Source: an uncultured Collinsella sp.
Lineage (GTDB): Bacteria; Actinomycetota; Coriobacteriia; Coriobacteriales; Coriobacteriaceae
Direction: 5' to 3'
NCBI GenBank assembly: GCA_958419975.1
Contig: CATZIG010000113.1
Coordinates: 1-6,726, forward strand
DNA length: 6,726 nt
The translations under genes and the position numbers were made by a program. Each line of letters opens with the position of its first letter. Positions within the stretch are counted from its first letter, which is position 1. Below are positions 5,199-6,726 of this stretch, in pieces. The notes beneath the pieces are model-generated. The model searched no databases, had not been told where the DNA came from, and saw only the letters and a program-made list of their open reading frames with translations.

Positions 5199-6726
5199 GT
5201 CTACTGATGTAGACAACACCAACAACGGGGATACCGAAAACCAGAATAGTGACGAGACCGAGGGCGACGAGACTGGCGACGACGCTCTCGAGACGGCCCC
5301 GTTGCCTGATGACACGGAAGCCGAGAGCGCTGCGCAGCCCGCGGATGATGGACAGTCTGTCTATAAGGTCGCTACTGTTGCAAATGAAGGTGTGGATCAG
5401 AAACTTCAACAAGATTCGGATGGGTACACGCTGCTGAACAATGACAGAGACCTGTCTACGTACCTTGCCCTTGCCCCGGCGAACAGGCCCCCAAGGCTGC
5501 GTCTGACTGCTGACATTAGTTCAAGCGAGTCAATCACTATCAGTCAAAATACTACGATCGATCTTGCGAATCACAAGCTTTATTACAGCAACGGTAACGA
5601 TAACCAGGGCCAGGACCAGCCTGTTCGTGCATTTATCACAATTCAAAAGGGCAATACGCTAACTGTCAAAGGTGAGGCGGATGACTCGAAGACTGAAACT
5701 ACCAGTGGTGAACCTGGTCAGCCAGCAGAGATGCAGTTCACTGATGAAAGTGTTCCACAATCACTTACATACTACGTAACTGAAAGCACGCCTGACGGTT
5801 TTGGTACTAGCGAAAACACCTACCTGCACACTGTTACCAATTTCGGCGCTATCGTTGCATGCAAAAATGGCTATGTAAATCGAGTCATTTCCGTAGCGGA
5901 AGGGGGCACGCTCAAGCTTGATGGTGGCATGATCACAACGCCTCGTATCCTGGGCAACAACGGTCACGTTATTTTCTCTCAGGGCACTGTCGATATTTCT
6001 GGCGGTTATGTCGCCAACGGTAACGGCGGCGGCTGGGGCGGTGGCCTGTGCATGGCAGCGGGTTCACTCAATATGACCGGCGGCGTGATTGCAGCGAATA
6101 AGGCTGCTTCCGGTGGTGGAATTTTTGCCGACAGCGGTGTCACGTTGAATCTCTCCGGTGGTGTCATCTCGGGCAACGCTACGTATGCCGTTTCTGTCGG
6201 CAGGGGCGATACCGCCGACACCGGCGGCTACGGTGGCGGTGTTTATACCAAGGGTGCAACCGTAACCATCAGTGGTTCTGCCAATATAACTAACAACCGA
6301 GTTGAAGCTCAAGTCACTAATCAGGACATTTACAACAACGGTCTCCTCGGTGGCGGCGGCATTGCATCAACGAGCAGTGATAATAAAAAGGGATCACTGA
6401 CCATGACGGGCGGTTCTGTTACGGCCAACTACTCCCATGAGGCTGGCGGCGGAATCTACGCTGGCTTTTGGAGCCAGGCGATTACGTTCAAAATGACGGG
6501 CGGTACAATCGCGGGCAACGTGGCGGAGAACGCCGAAGGCGGCGGTCTGCGTATCAGCACTGGTACGCACGCGACAATTGACGCTGACGCTGACGGCAAG
6601 ATATATATCACCAACAACAAGACCATGACGGGCTCTAACTCTGGCGAAGGTCGCAAGGGCGACTGGGGCGGCGGCGGTATCTTCATTCAGAAGAACGGCA
6701 GACTCAACATTCTCAAATCGCTCATC
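5185..6726 (+). CDS. Surface protein body: acidic stalk and beta-helix repeats, out of frame with its signal peptide, runs off the window
   Basis: This frame has no stop from 5179 to the window end. It has no start codon with a ribosome binding site of its own, and a stop at 5176-5178 closes it upstream, so it depends on the signal peptide at 5007. In a repaired gene it would be residues 60 to at least 573. Order: Ser/Asp/Glu/Thr-rich acidic stalk (5185-5360); a segment with TLLNNDRDLSTYLAL and ISSSESITISQNTTIDLANHKLYY (5431-5595), which resembles the start of a beta-helix; then, from 5917, Gly-rich repeats of the form MTGGxIxxN followed by GGGI. The fold is probably a right-handed parallel beta-helix, as in pectate lyases and many adhesins; it may bind glycan or host surface, or cleave a polysaccharide. 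No catalytic motif or cell-wall anchor is visible, but the C-terminus is missing. Codon use is less GC-rich than in the neighbours. Confidence 0.85.
5917..6690 (+). repeat. Beta-helix amino-acid repeats with a 26-residue period
   Basis: The hydrophobic-x-Gly-Gly-x-hydrophobic turn recurs at LDGGMI (5917), ISGGYV (5995), MTGGVI (6073) and LSGGVI (6151), each exactly 78 nt or 26 residues apart. Later turns are ISGSANI (6268), MTGGSV (6403) and MTGGTI (6493), spaced 39, 45 and 30 residues. Between them come GGGIF (6112), GGGVY (6232), GGGGI (6349), GGGIY (6448), GGGL (6538) and GGGGIF (6670). DNA identity between units is low apart from ATGACGGGCGGT at 6403 and 6493, so the repeats are old rather than freshly duplicated. 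Confidence 0.75.

Noticed and set aside
5302..5400. An independent start codon for the beta-helix frame (TTG 5302 or GTG 5392)
   Set aside because: Neither has a ribosome binding site, both would drop the signal peptide, and both would cut into the acidic stalk that continues the N-terminal fragment.
6006..6686. Three minus-strand open frames opposite the glycine-rich repeats
   Set aside because: They are Pro- and Ala-rich complements of Gly codons, overlap each other, and have no start signals.

Overview
The window looks like chromosomal DNA of a high-GC actinobacterium, most likely a gut member of the Coriobacteriia such as Collinsella. This rests on GC-rich codon use in the first 4.5 kb, the gene types, a fused MoaC-MobB protein, and a large secreted repeat protein. 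It was judged by eye without a database search, so genus level is a guess.

Positions 1-1971 hold the end of a molybdenum-cofactor operon: the C-terminal part of moaA (radical-SAM GTP 3',8-cyclase), then a MoaC-MobB fusion 4 nt downstream. Together they carry out the two steps from GTP to cyclic pyranopterin monophosphate, plus a GTP-binding accessory domain for a later cofactor step. Two stem-loops follow the stop codon. The first stem starts on the stop codon itself and the second is a strong intrinsic terminator.

Positions 2069-3461 hold a monocistronic MFS transporter with its own promoter. Its leader is about 130 nt long and contains a three-codon ORF with a good ribosome binding site. 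A long imperfect hairpin in the leader can pair the transporter's Shine-Dalgarno sequence with bases inside that tiny ORF, which is the layout of a translational attenuator. The transporter also seems to lack about 20 residues around TM5. A 13-bp inverted repeat follows it.

Positions 3680-4501 hold a Cof-type HAD phosphatase. Each of the three genes that end between 1971 and 4501 is followed by a copy of one intergenic palindromic repeat, CCACCACAAAGG / CCTTTGTGGTGG around a conserved CAGGC loop.

Positions 4548-5006 are AT-rich and non-coding. They contain a pair of 9-bp direct repeats with a 12-bp spacer that fits the LytTR response-regulator site, two candidate promoters, and an 8-bp inverted repeat in the leader.

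From 5007 to the window end runs a secreted surface protein. A signal peptide lies in one frame and an acidic stalk followed by glycine-rich beta-helix repeats lies in another. The two are joined at a run of seven G. As written the gene is off after 63 codons, and losing one G would fuse signal peptide and repeats into one open frame of at least 573 codons. This looks like a phase-variable surface protein, possibly under two-component control, and is the most interesting part of the window. A sequencing or assembly error in the homopolymer remains a serious alternative.
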